Below are positions 12,818 through 27,009 of a stretch of DNA of 64,000 nucleotides, one piece after another (within the stretch, counting starts at the first letter, position 1; every line of letters starts with the position of its first letter). The DNA comes from Salvia splendens (lineage: Eukaryota; Streptophyta; Magnoliopsida; Lamiales; Lamiaceae). The stretch lies in NCBI RefSeq assembly GCF_004379255.2, contig NC_056037.1:9868902-9932901 (forward strand), in the 5' to 3' direction. A program made the translations under genes and the position numbers. Below the pieces are notes generated by a model. The model saw nothing but the letters and a program-made list of their open reading frames with translations. It did no database searches and had not been told where the DNA came from.

Positions 12818-15800
12818 TCTTCAAATGAAGAGTATTTCAACACCTAAAAAAATTTAGAAAAAAGCAGCATATATACATAATAGATGTCATGCTATTGTGA
12901 AAGAGAAAGCCATCTATTGCTACTTAGCAGGAAAGAAAAAGTAGTTGCTCATTTACTCTTTTTGTGTATAAAAGAAAAGTTGGATGATTATAAATATGTG
13001 TATATATGTTTGAGGAATGGGGAAATTTGAATAGATTTTAGAATGGGGGTGGGGCCATTTAATGGAAGGAATGCAGAATTTAGGAGATGGATTTGGATTG
13101 TTAGTCAGAATTGGTATTGGTGGAGATTAGAAATTTGAGATATTGTATTTGTAGTGGTCTGCAAAAAGTTTATGCTGTGACACTATCTTCTGCTACCCCC
13201 ACAATATATGTGCAGACAATTATAGAAACTATATACTATAAAGTAGAAGATGCTTTTTTAAAAATGTACATGAGCTTTCATTATCTCTACGTGTTCATTC
13301 GTTATCATACATAAAAGGTTTCTGTTTTCTAATTAAGATAGTAGGAGTAGTATAATATAGTAGTATTAACTTTGAAAACGATAATTATTTAATTTCATAT
13401 ATATGTGTCTGAAATACAACATGCATCAACGTATATATACTAGTTCCTACCTTTCCCTCAAAAATATATTCAAACTATAATATGATGTGTTTTATTCGTC
13501 TTTGCTTTTTTTTTATGATGAATGATTCAGTTATGGGTTCACTGTTATAATGGTTGCTAACAGAAACAGCTCACAAAAGCATAAATAAATTAAATGTAGA
13601 ATTTTGTGGAGACAGATGATGCAAACTTTAGTTGTGGGAAATCTAAGTAATTGATTGCATAAATTAGAAAAAGGTGAGGAAAATGGTCCCTCCCATTATC
13701 ATATACTATAGCACTGCGTAGTTGGGTCTCGTTTGTCATCATGCAGAATTGGATGAATTTATTTTTTTAGATCGAGTAAAGTTTGATTAATTTGAAAACA
13801 ACGTTACATATATAAATGCAAAAATTCAAGAAGGGATATCTTGATTTTGATGGAAAATGACTTGTGGAAACATTCTAAGTTGGTTTATTGACATGTTTTG
13901 TATATCCATAAATCCAACAAGGAGATGAATTTTGGCAGTCCAAATACTTGAATTTTATGATTTTTTTCCCTGCGACGTACTTGGATAACTAGGAATACAA
14001 AAGGCAAATATTAGTATACTAACAATTGAATTAATATGAACAACTGACTAGCTCACTGACTTTTTTTTACCATATTTTTAGCACCCCAATAATAAAATCG
14101 TGCATTTCGAATTTTGGAAATGAAACACATGGTCTGCATATTGTCCTAATTTCAAAATTAAAATGGGAGAAATTATGAAATAAATAAATGATAAGAATGC
14201 AAGATCATATGTCGAATATTTCAAATGACTTGACTTTTGGTCACATGGAAAGTGATGAATAAGCTCTAATTGTCAAGTAATAATAATGATGCCTAATTGA
14301 CAATCTATTGGTAGCAGGTCTTTTCTTTTCATAACAACCAATTTTGTTTTAGGTGAACGACACAACTTAAAAGGAGTGATACATGTGAATGAAAAAAGGT
14401 GATTATTATTTATTAATTGGGCAATCAAGTCATTTAAGTGTACATGACTGTGAGTGTGTGGATTGCAACTTTAAAAGTAATTAAGTTTTGATTGAACTAT
14501 AACAAATTTAATTGATAATATACTCCAGTCGATTCATAATAAAATGTTATAATTGAAAACTTAATAAAGTGGTGGCTGATTTAAAATTACTCGAAAAAAG
14601 ATTGTGAATACCTTCACCCACAAAATAACGTCCTTTTAATAGGGAAAGCTATGTCTACGTACACAAATTCCATATTGTGTCATTATTAGTCTTCTCACAT
14701 TATTCTCCCTCTTATTTTATCATTTCTCTACTTTAATTATTTATTATCATTTTTACAAAATGAGTACAGAAAAGTGACCGGGACCGGAACTTCTAAAGTG
14801 GGACGGAGGGAGTACTATTCCATATTCATAGTACAATACTTACCAAGTCATTATTATGTTAAGTAGATTGGCATTTGGCAATACGACCAGTAACCAGGAG
14901 ATTGGGGATTTGTGGATTTCCTCCTAACTAGACAACTAGATTTATTAAAATTTTTAGTAATTTTTTATTTTCTCGCACTAGTAGATTTTCTCATACCTAG
15001 AATAATTAACTTTTATAGTTATTAATTCATTTAACTGATTTTCATAGCTAATTCTTTAGCTAGTAATTATTTTATGCTTTTTTTATTAATTTTTAGAATA
15101 GTAATTCAGTGTAATTTTTATTTATTTTTTCAATTTTATAAATATCGATATTGTAAGATCATAAATTAATGATCATTATAATCTAAGAAAAAAAACTCCT
15201 TTAGCCCCATAAATATATAATATTAATAAATTCAATTCTAAATTTATGCATTTTATTTGAAAAAATATATTCTTCAATTGTTTTGGCGTCGACACTGTAT
15301 GTATCTTTAATTCATACTGCTCATTCTCAAATTATTCATCTCTCTCAGTTATATACTGGTTGTGTTGGGACTATTTCAAGCGTCGTTAACACTAAAAATA
15401 AGTAACAATATCAAAATATTCAGTCGACCACAGATTGCAAATATAAATATCCCCTACCCCGAGCCGACACTTGCAGTTAAAATCCATAACTCTGTAAACA
15501 CAGGGTGATTTCTTTTGGAAGCCATAACCTGGGTAAAGAGGCTGTAATAAAGTGCACTTCACATGCATTTGAAGATAAATGCTCTCTTCATAATGCAAGT
15601 AAAATTTTACTGAAAACTTAATTCCTACTGGAAAAGGGGATTGGAATCCTAAAACAAAGGAAATAATAATTTCATAGACTAAAACTAATTAAAATAATAA
15701 ACACAGTGATCTTTATTTTGAAAAAATAAATTGAATCTTATGTACTTGAAAATTTTCTTTGTAGAGAAAAGTACGACGCAAATTATAGGCATGGCCAGGG

Positions 15801-16970
15801 TTATGTGAGTAAAGGTATTTAATTGCTGATTGAGTTAAACCATGATATGAGCCTTAAAATTAGGAATTATGTCAATTTTGTAACTACCACTTATTATTGC
15901 TCAAACGGACTTCAAATTAGTGGCCAGTTTTTCCCTCACGGCGTCTAAATTATTTGTAAATGTCATAATATTTCAAATGGATTCTAATACTACCAAGTTT
16001 AGTCAATTTAGGTGCAATTTTGTGATTTAAGTCTTTGAATTAATTAAAGGCCCCAAAAGCATTGATATGTCATATACTCCTTTTTAAATAACTATCAGTA
16101 ATAGAATGAATATAATTTCAGCATTAAAGTCATTCCCGCATCCAAAAAAAATACCATTAAAGTCATTCCACCCTCTCTTGGTATTATCTTCTTTTATTAT
16201 ATGGAATTTTATTCTATTTTTTCACTCTTTAATCTCATGTCGACTTTTATAAAAAAAAAAAAAAAACTTATAAATGTATTATCATTCTTCCATGGCCATG
16301 AATAACCGAATAAGTAGTTTTTCCAAATTATTTAATTAGTTTGGAATAATTAATATATACACAAATTTTAGACGAGTAAATACGTATCAATATTCTGTTC
16401 GAATAAACAGAAGCACATTTATTTCACCGAGGAAATATTATTGAAAGCAGTTGTTTGGGCCAATGTTAAGCTTGAAATTCGGATTCAGGCCCAGATGTAT
16501 GGGCCAATTTCGGGTTTGAAATTTTATTTTACCGAGGAAATAATAAATTTCAATCGTTTCGAAAAATTGGTGTTCCTGCTAAAACGGCGTCAGGCCCAGC
16601 AGCCATATGGTCCAATTTTGGGCTTGAATAATAAGTTTAGATAGATGTTTTATGTTTGTTCGGATATTATTCCAAACTTATGGTATACATAATTTTTTTA
16701 TTATAAATTGAATCATAGTGTAATGCTCCATATAATAGTAAATTTTTTTAAAATAGTGAAATTCCATACAAAATTGTGGGACAGAATTTCAACCTGTATT
16801 ACTTATATTGATTTTGTAAGTAAAAAAATAAAAAGGCACTTTGATTGAAATTAAAGGTATGAGGGAAGATTGAATGTAATAAGTGTAGAATGGGCTATAT
16901 ATTATGACTCATAGGTATAGGAGAAAATTACAAACTCAACACATCCTAATATATTACGCCATAATTAAGT
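12818..16970. other. 4.1-kb intergenic, no gene seen
   Basis: The first 250 bases are the probable promoter and leader of the b561 gene. The remainder is AT-rich with only short frames. It contains one MITE terminus (given separately) and a small local repeat at 16420-16640, where tttcaccgaggaaatattat / ttaccgaggaaataata and caggcccag recur. No coding or RNA gene was recognised. Confidence 0.55.
14690..14816. mobile_element. Stowaway-like MITE terminus
   Basis: The right end is clear: aagtgggacggagggagta followed by ctattcc. The sequence before it has the usual Stowaway interior words (tctccctcttattttatcat, aaatgagtacagaaaagt). The left terminus is weak (attattagtcttctcac), so the start is approximate. 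Confidence 0.5.
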
Positions 16971-19667
<2,697 letters not shown>

Positions 19668-19938
19668 TTTGAAACCGGAAGATGGAAAAATTTGTTGCTA
19701 AACAGCACTCTGAGGCTTGGACAGGCTTGAGTTTGACTGGATATATATAGACAGAGGAAAATGCAAATGAAAATAAAATAATAGAGTACTAATAAAAAGC
19801 GAATAAAAGGAAATAAATTTTAAAAGATGAAAAGTTTGGTTTAGCCTTTTACCGCTGATCATATATGTAGAGATAGAGGTGTATGCAGTAAATTGTAGTA
19901 AGACTGGACAAGGAAGCTAAAAAAGTTACCAATATAAT

Positions 19939-20873
19939 TATTGGGTTTCCGGTGGTGTACACCCGAACTCCACATTAGTATGATATTGTCCGCTTTGGGC
20001 AAAGCCCTCACGGTTTTGCTCTTGAGGTACTCCTCAAAAGGCCTCATACTAATGGAGTTGGGGAAGCCCATTTATATGCTTGCAACTCTTGTCCATTCTC
20101 CGATGTGGGATATGGTTTGCTTCACAACAATCCTCCCCTCAAACCAAGACCACCAGACCAAGACCACATGTCCGTGTCCCATGTTACAGGTCACCACAGG
20201 TCTTGGTCGAGCTCACGCAAAGACATCGGAGAACTTGCAAGTGCAACCCACCCAACCCCGAGCCACACAGGCCCAGCCCATGAACCAGGGCTCTGATACC
20301 ACTGTTGGGTATCGGTGGTGCACACCTGAACTCCACATTAGTATGATATTGTCCGCTTTGGGTAAAACCCTCACGGTTTTGCTCTTGGGGTACTCCCCAA
20401 AAGGCCTCATACTAATGGAGTTGGGGTAGCCCATTTATATGCTTGCAACTCTTGTCCATTCTCCGATGTGGGATATGGTTTGCTTCACCACAATTCACAA
20501 CAATCCTCCCCTCGAACCAAGACCACCAGACCAAGACCACATGTCTGTGCCCCCCATGTTACAGGTCACCAGATCACCACAGGTCTTGGTCGAGCTCACG
20601 CAAAGACATCGGAGAACTTGCAAGCGCAACCCACCGAACCCCGAGCCACACAGGCCCAGCCCCTGAACTAGGGCTCTGATACCACTGTTGGGATCGGTGG
20701 TGCATACCCAAACTTCACATTAGTATGATATTTTCCGCTTTGGGCAAAGCCCTCACGGTTTTGCTCTTGGGGTACTCCCTAAAAGGCCTCATACTAATGG
20801 AGTTGGGAAACCCATTTATATGCTTGTAACTCTTGTCCATTCTCCGATGTGGGATATGGTTTGCTTCACAACA
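19939..20873 (-). mobile_element. TRIM retrotransposon with three LTRs and two internal segments
   Basis: Three copies of a 188-200 bp LTR (19939-20129, 20303-20502, 20686-20873) separated by two internal segments of about 175-185 bp. Read on the minus strand each LTR runs TGTTGTGAAGC...CCCAACA and the two inner junctions continue with tggtatcagagc, the primer-binding site complementary to initiator tRNA-Met. A polypurine tract (gaggggaggat) precedes the next LTR. The whole array is flanked by ATAAT on both sides (19934-19938 and 20874-20878), a 5-bp target-site duplication. No protein is encoded; this is a terminal-repeat retrotransposon in miniature. The middle LTR carries a 9-10 base insertion near its end. 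The left-most base pair is mutated (TATTGGG for TGTTGGG). Confidence 0.9.
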
Positions 20874-20878
20874 ATAAT

Positions 20879-23114
20879 AAATATAAATATTAAATGATTT
20901 AATTTTTTTTGGTTAATTAAGCAGCCTCAGTATTCGCTGCATTGCATATTGTATATATGACATGATAAAAGTATATGCAATGAATATACTACTATTAAAT
21001 TAGAATAATGTTGAGGGAAATGCTTTAATTTTAGCAAGACAAATCGAATATCAAATTAATACTACTCCGTTTATATGATGATCAAAAACTGGTATTTTTA
21101 GATGAGGACTTAATTACATAAATTGTATAGTGAACCTTTTACGTACGTACATTGTTACTTAAATGTAATCGTGTGAACTTATTTAGTCATAGTTGCAATA
21201 AAAAGGAATTTATGACGAAATTAGAAAGAACTGATCAACCTAGTCTAGGATCTAGGCATTTACAGGCAATGTAGGGAGCAGAGATTTATAAAGATGAATT
21301 GTAAATGCTTTTTTTTATGGTACTTGACTGTTTTCTTATTTTTATTTTTGCATTTGACTGGGGGTACTGAATAAAAGAGACAAGTACCATCACCATGATT
21401 ATAATCCAAAATGAATTATGGTTTCACAAATCACAAACCGTTAGTAAACTTCACCTTCAAGATTTATCATGTCTAATTAATATTGTTTTCAGTTTTTTCT
21501 CAGGAAAAATAAGAGTAAAGTAGAATGCAATTTTTTTCAATTATCTACTAGTACAATTTATTTTTCTATGTAATTAATTTATAAGGTGGGACGGACGGAT
21601 TTAGTACTTTTCTGTTGTAAAAGAAGCCAATTACATTGGTCTTGGCTACTTTTTCTGGTTAGTACGATTAACAACTTAACATATTAATTAATTTGTTAGT
21701 TGGGCAGTAATTCAATGATGTCTCCTGTCACTGATCAATGTCATAATTTGTTATACATATTGCAAAAGATTGTAATAATAATTTTAAAAATCGTATAAAC
21801 TATGAAAAATTATTTTTATAGGAATACTAGCAAAAATATTAACAAAATTTGAACTGATTTTAGTTTTCGATATATTTTAATATTATATTTTTTTATGTTG
21901 CAAAAAGGACCATTCCCCTAAAAAAAAGAAGGCTAAAGAATTTTTGACAGCGGAAGTGGAAATGGGGAATTTCGGAAACTTGGAGAAGTTAATTTTATAG
22001 GAGTAGATTTAAAATATTACTAAAGATTCAGAAAAGTAGTGGTCTAATCTTTTGTCAAATTGTATAAATATATATGGATTGCTGAAATAAAAAGGGAGCA
22101 CGAAAATGACTGTGTATAACAACATGCAGGCACTTTAGGTGGTCAAATATAGCCACTATGTAATGAGTAGAAATTCATGATTTTCCACTTATCCATTGTC
22201 TCCCAATTTGTAATTACCCATTAATGCCCATAATTGCTGGACCTAACTGCGGCTAATCCACTATCTTAACCTTTTTTTAAAAAACTCAATTTGCATATCT
22301 TACAAACATAAAATCACACAATTAATTAATATTAATTTCGTTATGCATTTGGAAGATAAAATGAAATATTAAACACCGAGAAATTAAAAATGATGCTTAG
22401 CCTAACTACCCTTCCCTCATATTTATGATATTAAAAAATGCAAATAATTAAGCTGCATTGCTTGGAAACGCACAAATATTAGAATCTGTAAATATCTTTT
22501 AAAATCTGATTTGTCTATACACCACTGCCAAAGTTAACAAGTTTCATTATAATGATAATTGACGATAAGTGTAAACCTCTACTGATAACTAGCGAAGTGA
22601 TAATAAGTAGTTGTAGTTCAAATACAAAAACAGAAATGATTAACTAGGAGTAGTAGTTGTCTTCCAATGCCTTCATTTTAACTTTTAAGTACTTTCTTGG
22701 GGAAACCACATCATATTAACAAATTAATTTTATAATGCATGTAACTTTTCATGCATATACAACTATAGTCTACATATGTTAACAATCGATCGAATCGAGT
22801 GATGACCTTTTGACAAAGTATCTCGCACAAACCATTGCAAATCACACCTTAACTCTTTTAAGTGAAAAATGTCTATGATTGATGAAATTTAATCGGCAAC
22901 CCTCAAGAGAACATTACTTAATTATGGTTCATATGTTCTTGAATTTTTTTCAGTTACCATCTAATGACATCTTGTTCTAAAAGCGTATGAAAACTCTTAT
23001 CACAATTTTCATTCATTAGATTTGATTATTACTGCGTCCGGCCAAAAAAATAAACTAATTTTGCCATTTTGAGTCCATCAAAATTATACCAATTTTAAAT
23101 ATGAAAACATTTAA
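20879..23114. other. intergenic, AT-rich, no gene seen
   Basis: No frame of useful length and no RNA gene recognised. Bases 23030-23114 look like the left end of an older Stowaway-type MITE (ctgcgtccggccaaaaaaat), which is interrupted by the Harbinger-type MITE that follows. Confidence 0.5.
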
Positions 23115-23650
23115 GAGCATCCGCAGCGGCGGACATCCCGGCGGATGTCGGACCGGCGTGCCGGACGTCCGCCATTAGACGAGCGACCCGCGGACGCGGA
23201 CATCGCTTGCGGACACCGGAGTTCTGCGGATTTCCGACGACGTCCGTCGTGACGTCCGCCATTGCGGGTTCCCGACGGACGTCCCGGCGGACGTCACGAT
23301 TTAAAAAAAATAAACTCTATATATACGGCTCGTTGAATTTCATTTCATTCACACCACTTGTTTTAACGAGTATTTTTTTATAATGTAATTTGTTGAGTAT
23401 TTTTTTTTGTTGAAAGGTATTTTTTTATTTAATGAAATTATTATTGCACTTTCTCCGTCCGTATTCGTGTCGAAATTTTAATTCGTAAATTATTTTATTT
23501 AGTGAATTTGTGAATTTTTATTATTGTGGATGTCCGCCATTGTGCAGTTGGATGTCCTTATGACGTGGCAGTGCAGTGGGAGATCCTTATGACGTGTCAG
23601 GAGGTGTTTTTGGAAAGTCTGTCGGGTCATCCGTCCCACTGTGGATGCTC
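23115..23650. mobile_element. PIF/Harbinger (Tourist-like) MITE, 536 bp
   Basis: Starts gagcatccgcagcggcgga and ends gtcccactgtggatgctc; the ends are inverted repeats. TAA on both sides (23112-23114 and 23651-23653) is the 3-bp target site of this superfamily. The first 180 bases are very GC-rich with repeated ggacgtccg/gcggacgtc palindromic words; the rest is AT-rich. No transposase. The termini match those of the intact Harbinger at 37922-39699 (ccatccacagtgg / ccactgtggatg), so it is probably a deletion derivative of that family. Confidence 0.85.
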
Positions 23651-24497
23651 TAAACAAATACTAACCCTACGCATCATTTTAAATGTGGACCCTACAATCC
23701 ACTAATACTTCTTCCACCACATTTTCCCTCAATCTCTCTTTACTAATTATGTATTAAAATTCGTGTCATTTATAATTTTATCTATTTTTTTAGACTAGTA
23801 TATTTGTAAAAACATTATAGTATGATTTAAAACCACGATGAACTCAGTTTCTTTTTAAATTAAGAAAAGTCGCACAAAAGAAGTGACAATGGCCAACCCG
23901 CAGCTTTGTTTGAATGAAAAGTGTGACAACTTTTTCTCTTATTAATTGATGACAATTTTGTACTACTATTTCTCAAAACTAAAAATATAGAACTTAATTG
24001 TAATTCTTATGATCTTCACCAACCAAAAGAACAAAACGAAACAAAAAGAATAAAAAGAAATTATCAGTTCCTACTAAAATGCAATCTAATGAAACAAAAA
24101 GGACATAAAATACTAAAACCAAATAAGCAATCAACCTTTTAAATTGTGGAGTGCTATGAAAGAAGTGAAGAGTAAATACCTATGAATATAAGGGTGACTA
24201 AGAAGCGTGTTCATTACAACTGTATTAGTAGGTGCGTGTGAAAACGTTTTTTGCATTACATATCACTGGCTCACTGCAGACATTATGTTATGATTACCAA
24301 GTTTTGGGAGAGAGAAAGAGAGAGAAACAGTTTAATTACATCTAATACTAGAATTAGAGGATATACAAATATTTTTAAGGAAGTGGTCGATGTAGTTTTG
24401 GGTGACAAATCCAAAACTAAAGCAGATTTTAAGGGATTTGTAGGAAGGCTGCATGCTGTAAAACACACTGGTGGGGAAAGATGTATTTTACGTAAGC
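23651..24497. other. intergenic, no gene seen
   Basis: The first 150 bases look like the right part of the MITE interrupted at 23115. The rest is AT-rich, with a short gagagagaaagagagag run near 24310 and no supportable gene. Confidence 0.45.
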
Positions 24498-24502
24498 ACT
24501 TT

Positions 24503-24768
24503 TGATACGAGTATATCTACGTAATATCATCATATCTCTATTATTTCATATATTATTAATTTTCATATCTTTCCTATTTCTTAATCACTAAGTTAGATTA
24601 TTAGCGAGTATTATAAATATGAGTCTTTGTTATCGTATTTTACTTTTCTGCAATTTACTTTTCTCAGTCTTTGTTTATCGGTTGCTCGACGGAATTCCTT
24701 CTACGAACGGACCTCTTTTATCCGGCGATTTCTCGCCATTATTCTCCGATACGAGTTTACTCGTATCA
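24503..24768 (+). repeat. 5' LTR of family A element
   Basis: TGATACGAGTATATCTACG... to ...ctccgatacgagtttactc with terminal TATCA. The word gagtattataaatatgag at about 24606-24623 is the likely TATA region. A related, more diverged LTR lies on the minus strand at 62570-62871. Confidence 0.8.
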
Positions 24769-25093
24769 TCTGGTGCTTTCATTGGTTCTCATCATCCGCA
24801 TTACCACCGTCTCTACCACTGCCATGCCTCTATCCGTCAACATGTACCAGCAGTGACAATTCTGGGAGTTGCAATCGCTCGACCAAGGATTGCAATACGA
24901 TGTGCCGTCGTTTAGCGCGGCGGATCAATTACAACTCGATCCCTACCACCAGGGCCATCAATTCGACCACCTCACACAACCGCCGCAGCCACGACCCCCT
25001 TCCTGTTGGGACCCGCCTTCGTATCACTTGTAGCAAGAGTACATATCATATGTTCAAGAATCCCCAACTGGCTAGCCATCTACTTGCTGGGAC

Positions 25094-26205
25094 TTGCCGA
25101 CGCCCTATCAAACATCAGAGTATCACAACCGCCAATTTGAGTACCAGCCCCCACTAGTCCAGAATCAGTTTGCTCACGACGCCCTCAGCGCCGGTCATTC
25201 TGGATGGTATCAACAACCTCAGCATTCGAATCCTAATATTGACGAGCAGACCGTGAATCCTTACTACCAACTAGAAGCGTACCAGCAATGGGTTGTTGAC
25301 GAGCTGCCTACGCAGCCGCTCTATACGGGCTTCGATTTGCCGGAACCACTGCCATATCCGGGTTCGGAGCCTCTCAGCATGCCACAAGTTCCAGTGACGC
25401 CGAATTTGGAACCGAACCTACAGTTGGCTGCCTTGGTTTCACAGCTTGAGCACTTGACCGCAACTGTCGAGCAATTGGCGTCTCGGATGGATGCAAACAA
25501 ACGCTGCCTGGGTGATCACACGCCGCAATGAGGCCTACGAGCCATCTCCGCACAGCCGCCCCACTGGCCGCTACAATTGCTGTCTCGTCCATGAATCTGC
25601 CCCCGCCAGCTCCTCCGTGCAGCCCCGATATCAGTGGAGATGAGGGCGAATTGTTAGACGATGACCCATCCCCACTAGCCGTGATCTCTCAGTCGGGCGA
25701 CTCCAATACCATTCCAACATCAGTCCCTCATTTGGTACTTGTTGTTTTCCCTGGTTCTATAAAATTGGGGATTTCAGAGGGTGTGAAACGCGACTGCTTT
25801 AGTTCTTCTCTCGGCAAGAGTAAAGTTACAGAGAAATTTCATAATTGGGATGATATAGGTTTTAATGATGACGCGAATCCAATTGATGGTGATGTTGCAA
25901 TAATGAATCATCGACCAACATCGCTTGACGGTGATACACGGTGGATTCCTCCGCGCAAGGACACGTTGTGTTTGAGCATTCTGGGACGCGTCGACAAACT
26001 TCCCATTTTAACGATGAATTTTGGCAACCACAATGGTCATCCTTTGATGATTTTTGATGGAGGTGATGAAGGGAGATGCTCTACTGTTCGGTGTGCGTTT
26101 GATCTGGGAGGAGATACCTCGCCAGAGCTTCGACTTTTAACTCTCATCGTGGCTTCATGGTTTCCACCTCGAGGACAAGGTGAATTTAACCGTGGGGGAG
26201 TTGAT
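25094..26205 (+). pseudogene. remnant coding region of family A element
   Basis: Two overlapping open stretches (25094-25531 and 25528-26283). The first is Pro/Gln/Tyr-rich and ends with a coiled segment (LVSQLEHLTATVEQLASRMD), like the front of some Ty3/gypsy gag proteins. Just before the 3' LTR a third frame reads FHLEDKVNLTVGE, which resembles the short tail found at the end of gypsy polyproteins (LEDKV...). The frames do not join, and no catalytic domain is present. It is probably a relic of a gag start plus the far 3' end of pol after a large internal deletion. Confidence 0.45.
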
Positions 26206-26507
26206 ACGAGTATATCTACAGAATATCACCATATCTCTATTATTCCATATATTATTAATTTCCATATCTTTCCTATTTCTTGATCACTAAGTTAGGTTAT
26301 TAGGAAGTATTATAAATATGAGTCTTTGTTATCTTTTGAAGGAATCATTGAAGAATACAATTATCTTTTATCGTATTTTACTTTTTAGCAAATTTACTTT
26401 TCTCAGTCTTTGTTTATCGGTTGCTTGACGGAATTCCTTCCGCGAACAGACCTCTTTTATCCGGCGATTTCTCGCCATTATTCTCCGATACGAGTTTACT
26501 CGTACCA
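26202..26507 (+). repeat. 3' LTR of family A element
   Basis: Same family as 24503-24768, with an additional 40-base stretch (tttgaaggaatcattgaaga and following). Preceded by a polypurine tract and followed by only six bases (tcttaa) before the next TRIM. Confidence 0.8.
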
Positions 26508-26513
26508 TCTTAA

Positions 26514-27004
26514 TGTTACAGACTCAATTCCCAAATCGGTTGTGAGAACAACTGATGTGGGGTATATAGACTAAATGGGCTCTCTCTCCTAATAGACTAG
26601 TCTTTTGGGATGAGTTCTTTTGTTTGGTCTGTATCAATTGGTGCTTTCATTGAGAGCCCAAACAGCTCGGAGTGGTGGCCGGGCAACGAACTCGTCGTTA
26701 CCAACGAGTGCGTTTGGGACCGCTCGAAGTGGTGGTCGGGCAAAGAATCCGCCGTGACCAACGTGGCCGTGACCAACGAGAACTCGGAGTGGTGGCCACG
26801 GAGTGGTGGCCTGGCAAAGAACCAGCCGTGACCAACGTGGCTGTGACCAACGAGGACGTTGGCCCTTAAAGGAGGGTCGAATGTTACGGACTCAATTCCC
26901 ACATCGGTTGTGAGAACAACTGATGTGGGGTATATAGACTAAATGAGTTCTCTCTCCTAACAGACTAGTCTTTTGGGATGAGTTCTCCTGTTTGGTCTGT
27001 ATCA
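26514..27004 (+). mobile_element. TRIM retrotransposon, 491 bp (family B here)
   Basis: Two 123-bp LTRs (26514-26636 and 26882-27004) start TGTTACAGAC / TGTTACGGAC and end GGTCTGTATCA. The internal 245 bp begins attggtgctttcattgagag (primer-binding-like), contains several copies of ggagtggtgg and gtgaccaacg, and ends with the polypurine tract aaaggagggtcga. No coding capacity beyond low-complexity frames. The LTRs differ at only a handful of positions. Immediate flanks are cttaa on the left and acttt on the right and do not match each other. Confidence 0.85.
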
Positions 27005-27009
27005 ACTTT

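Larger units (their letters stand above)
24503..26507 (+). mobile_element. non-autonomous LTR retrotransposon (family A here)
   Basis: Two related LTRs (24503-24768 and 26202-26507) begin TGATACGAGT and end with ACTCGTATCA or its variant ACTCGTACCA, so each LTR has a 10-bp inverted terminus. The internal part starts tctggtgctttcattgg, a primer-binding-like word shared with the TRIM at 26514, and ends in a polypurine tract (cgtgggggagt). The 5' LTR lacks about 40 bases present in the 3' LTR. No protease, reverse transcriptase or integrase core remains. Left flank is acttt; the same five bases occur only after the adjoining TRIM (27005-27009), not directly after this element. Confidence 0.8.

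Noticed and set aside
19941..20679. Several overlapping frames of 60-160 codons on both strands
   Set aside because: They are shadows of the repeated TRIM LTR and interior, with no known domain and with primer-site and polypurine signals inside.
24251..24505. 84-codon plus-strand frame in front of the family A LTR
   Set aside because: AT-rich, low-complexity start with gagaga repeats and no domain; it also runs into the LTR.
26597..26902. Frames of 65-101 codons with Trp/Gly/Asn repeats
   Set aside because: They fall within the TRIM interior, which contains short internal repeats; not conserved coding.
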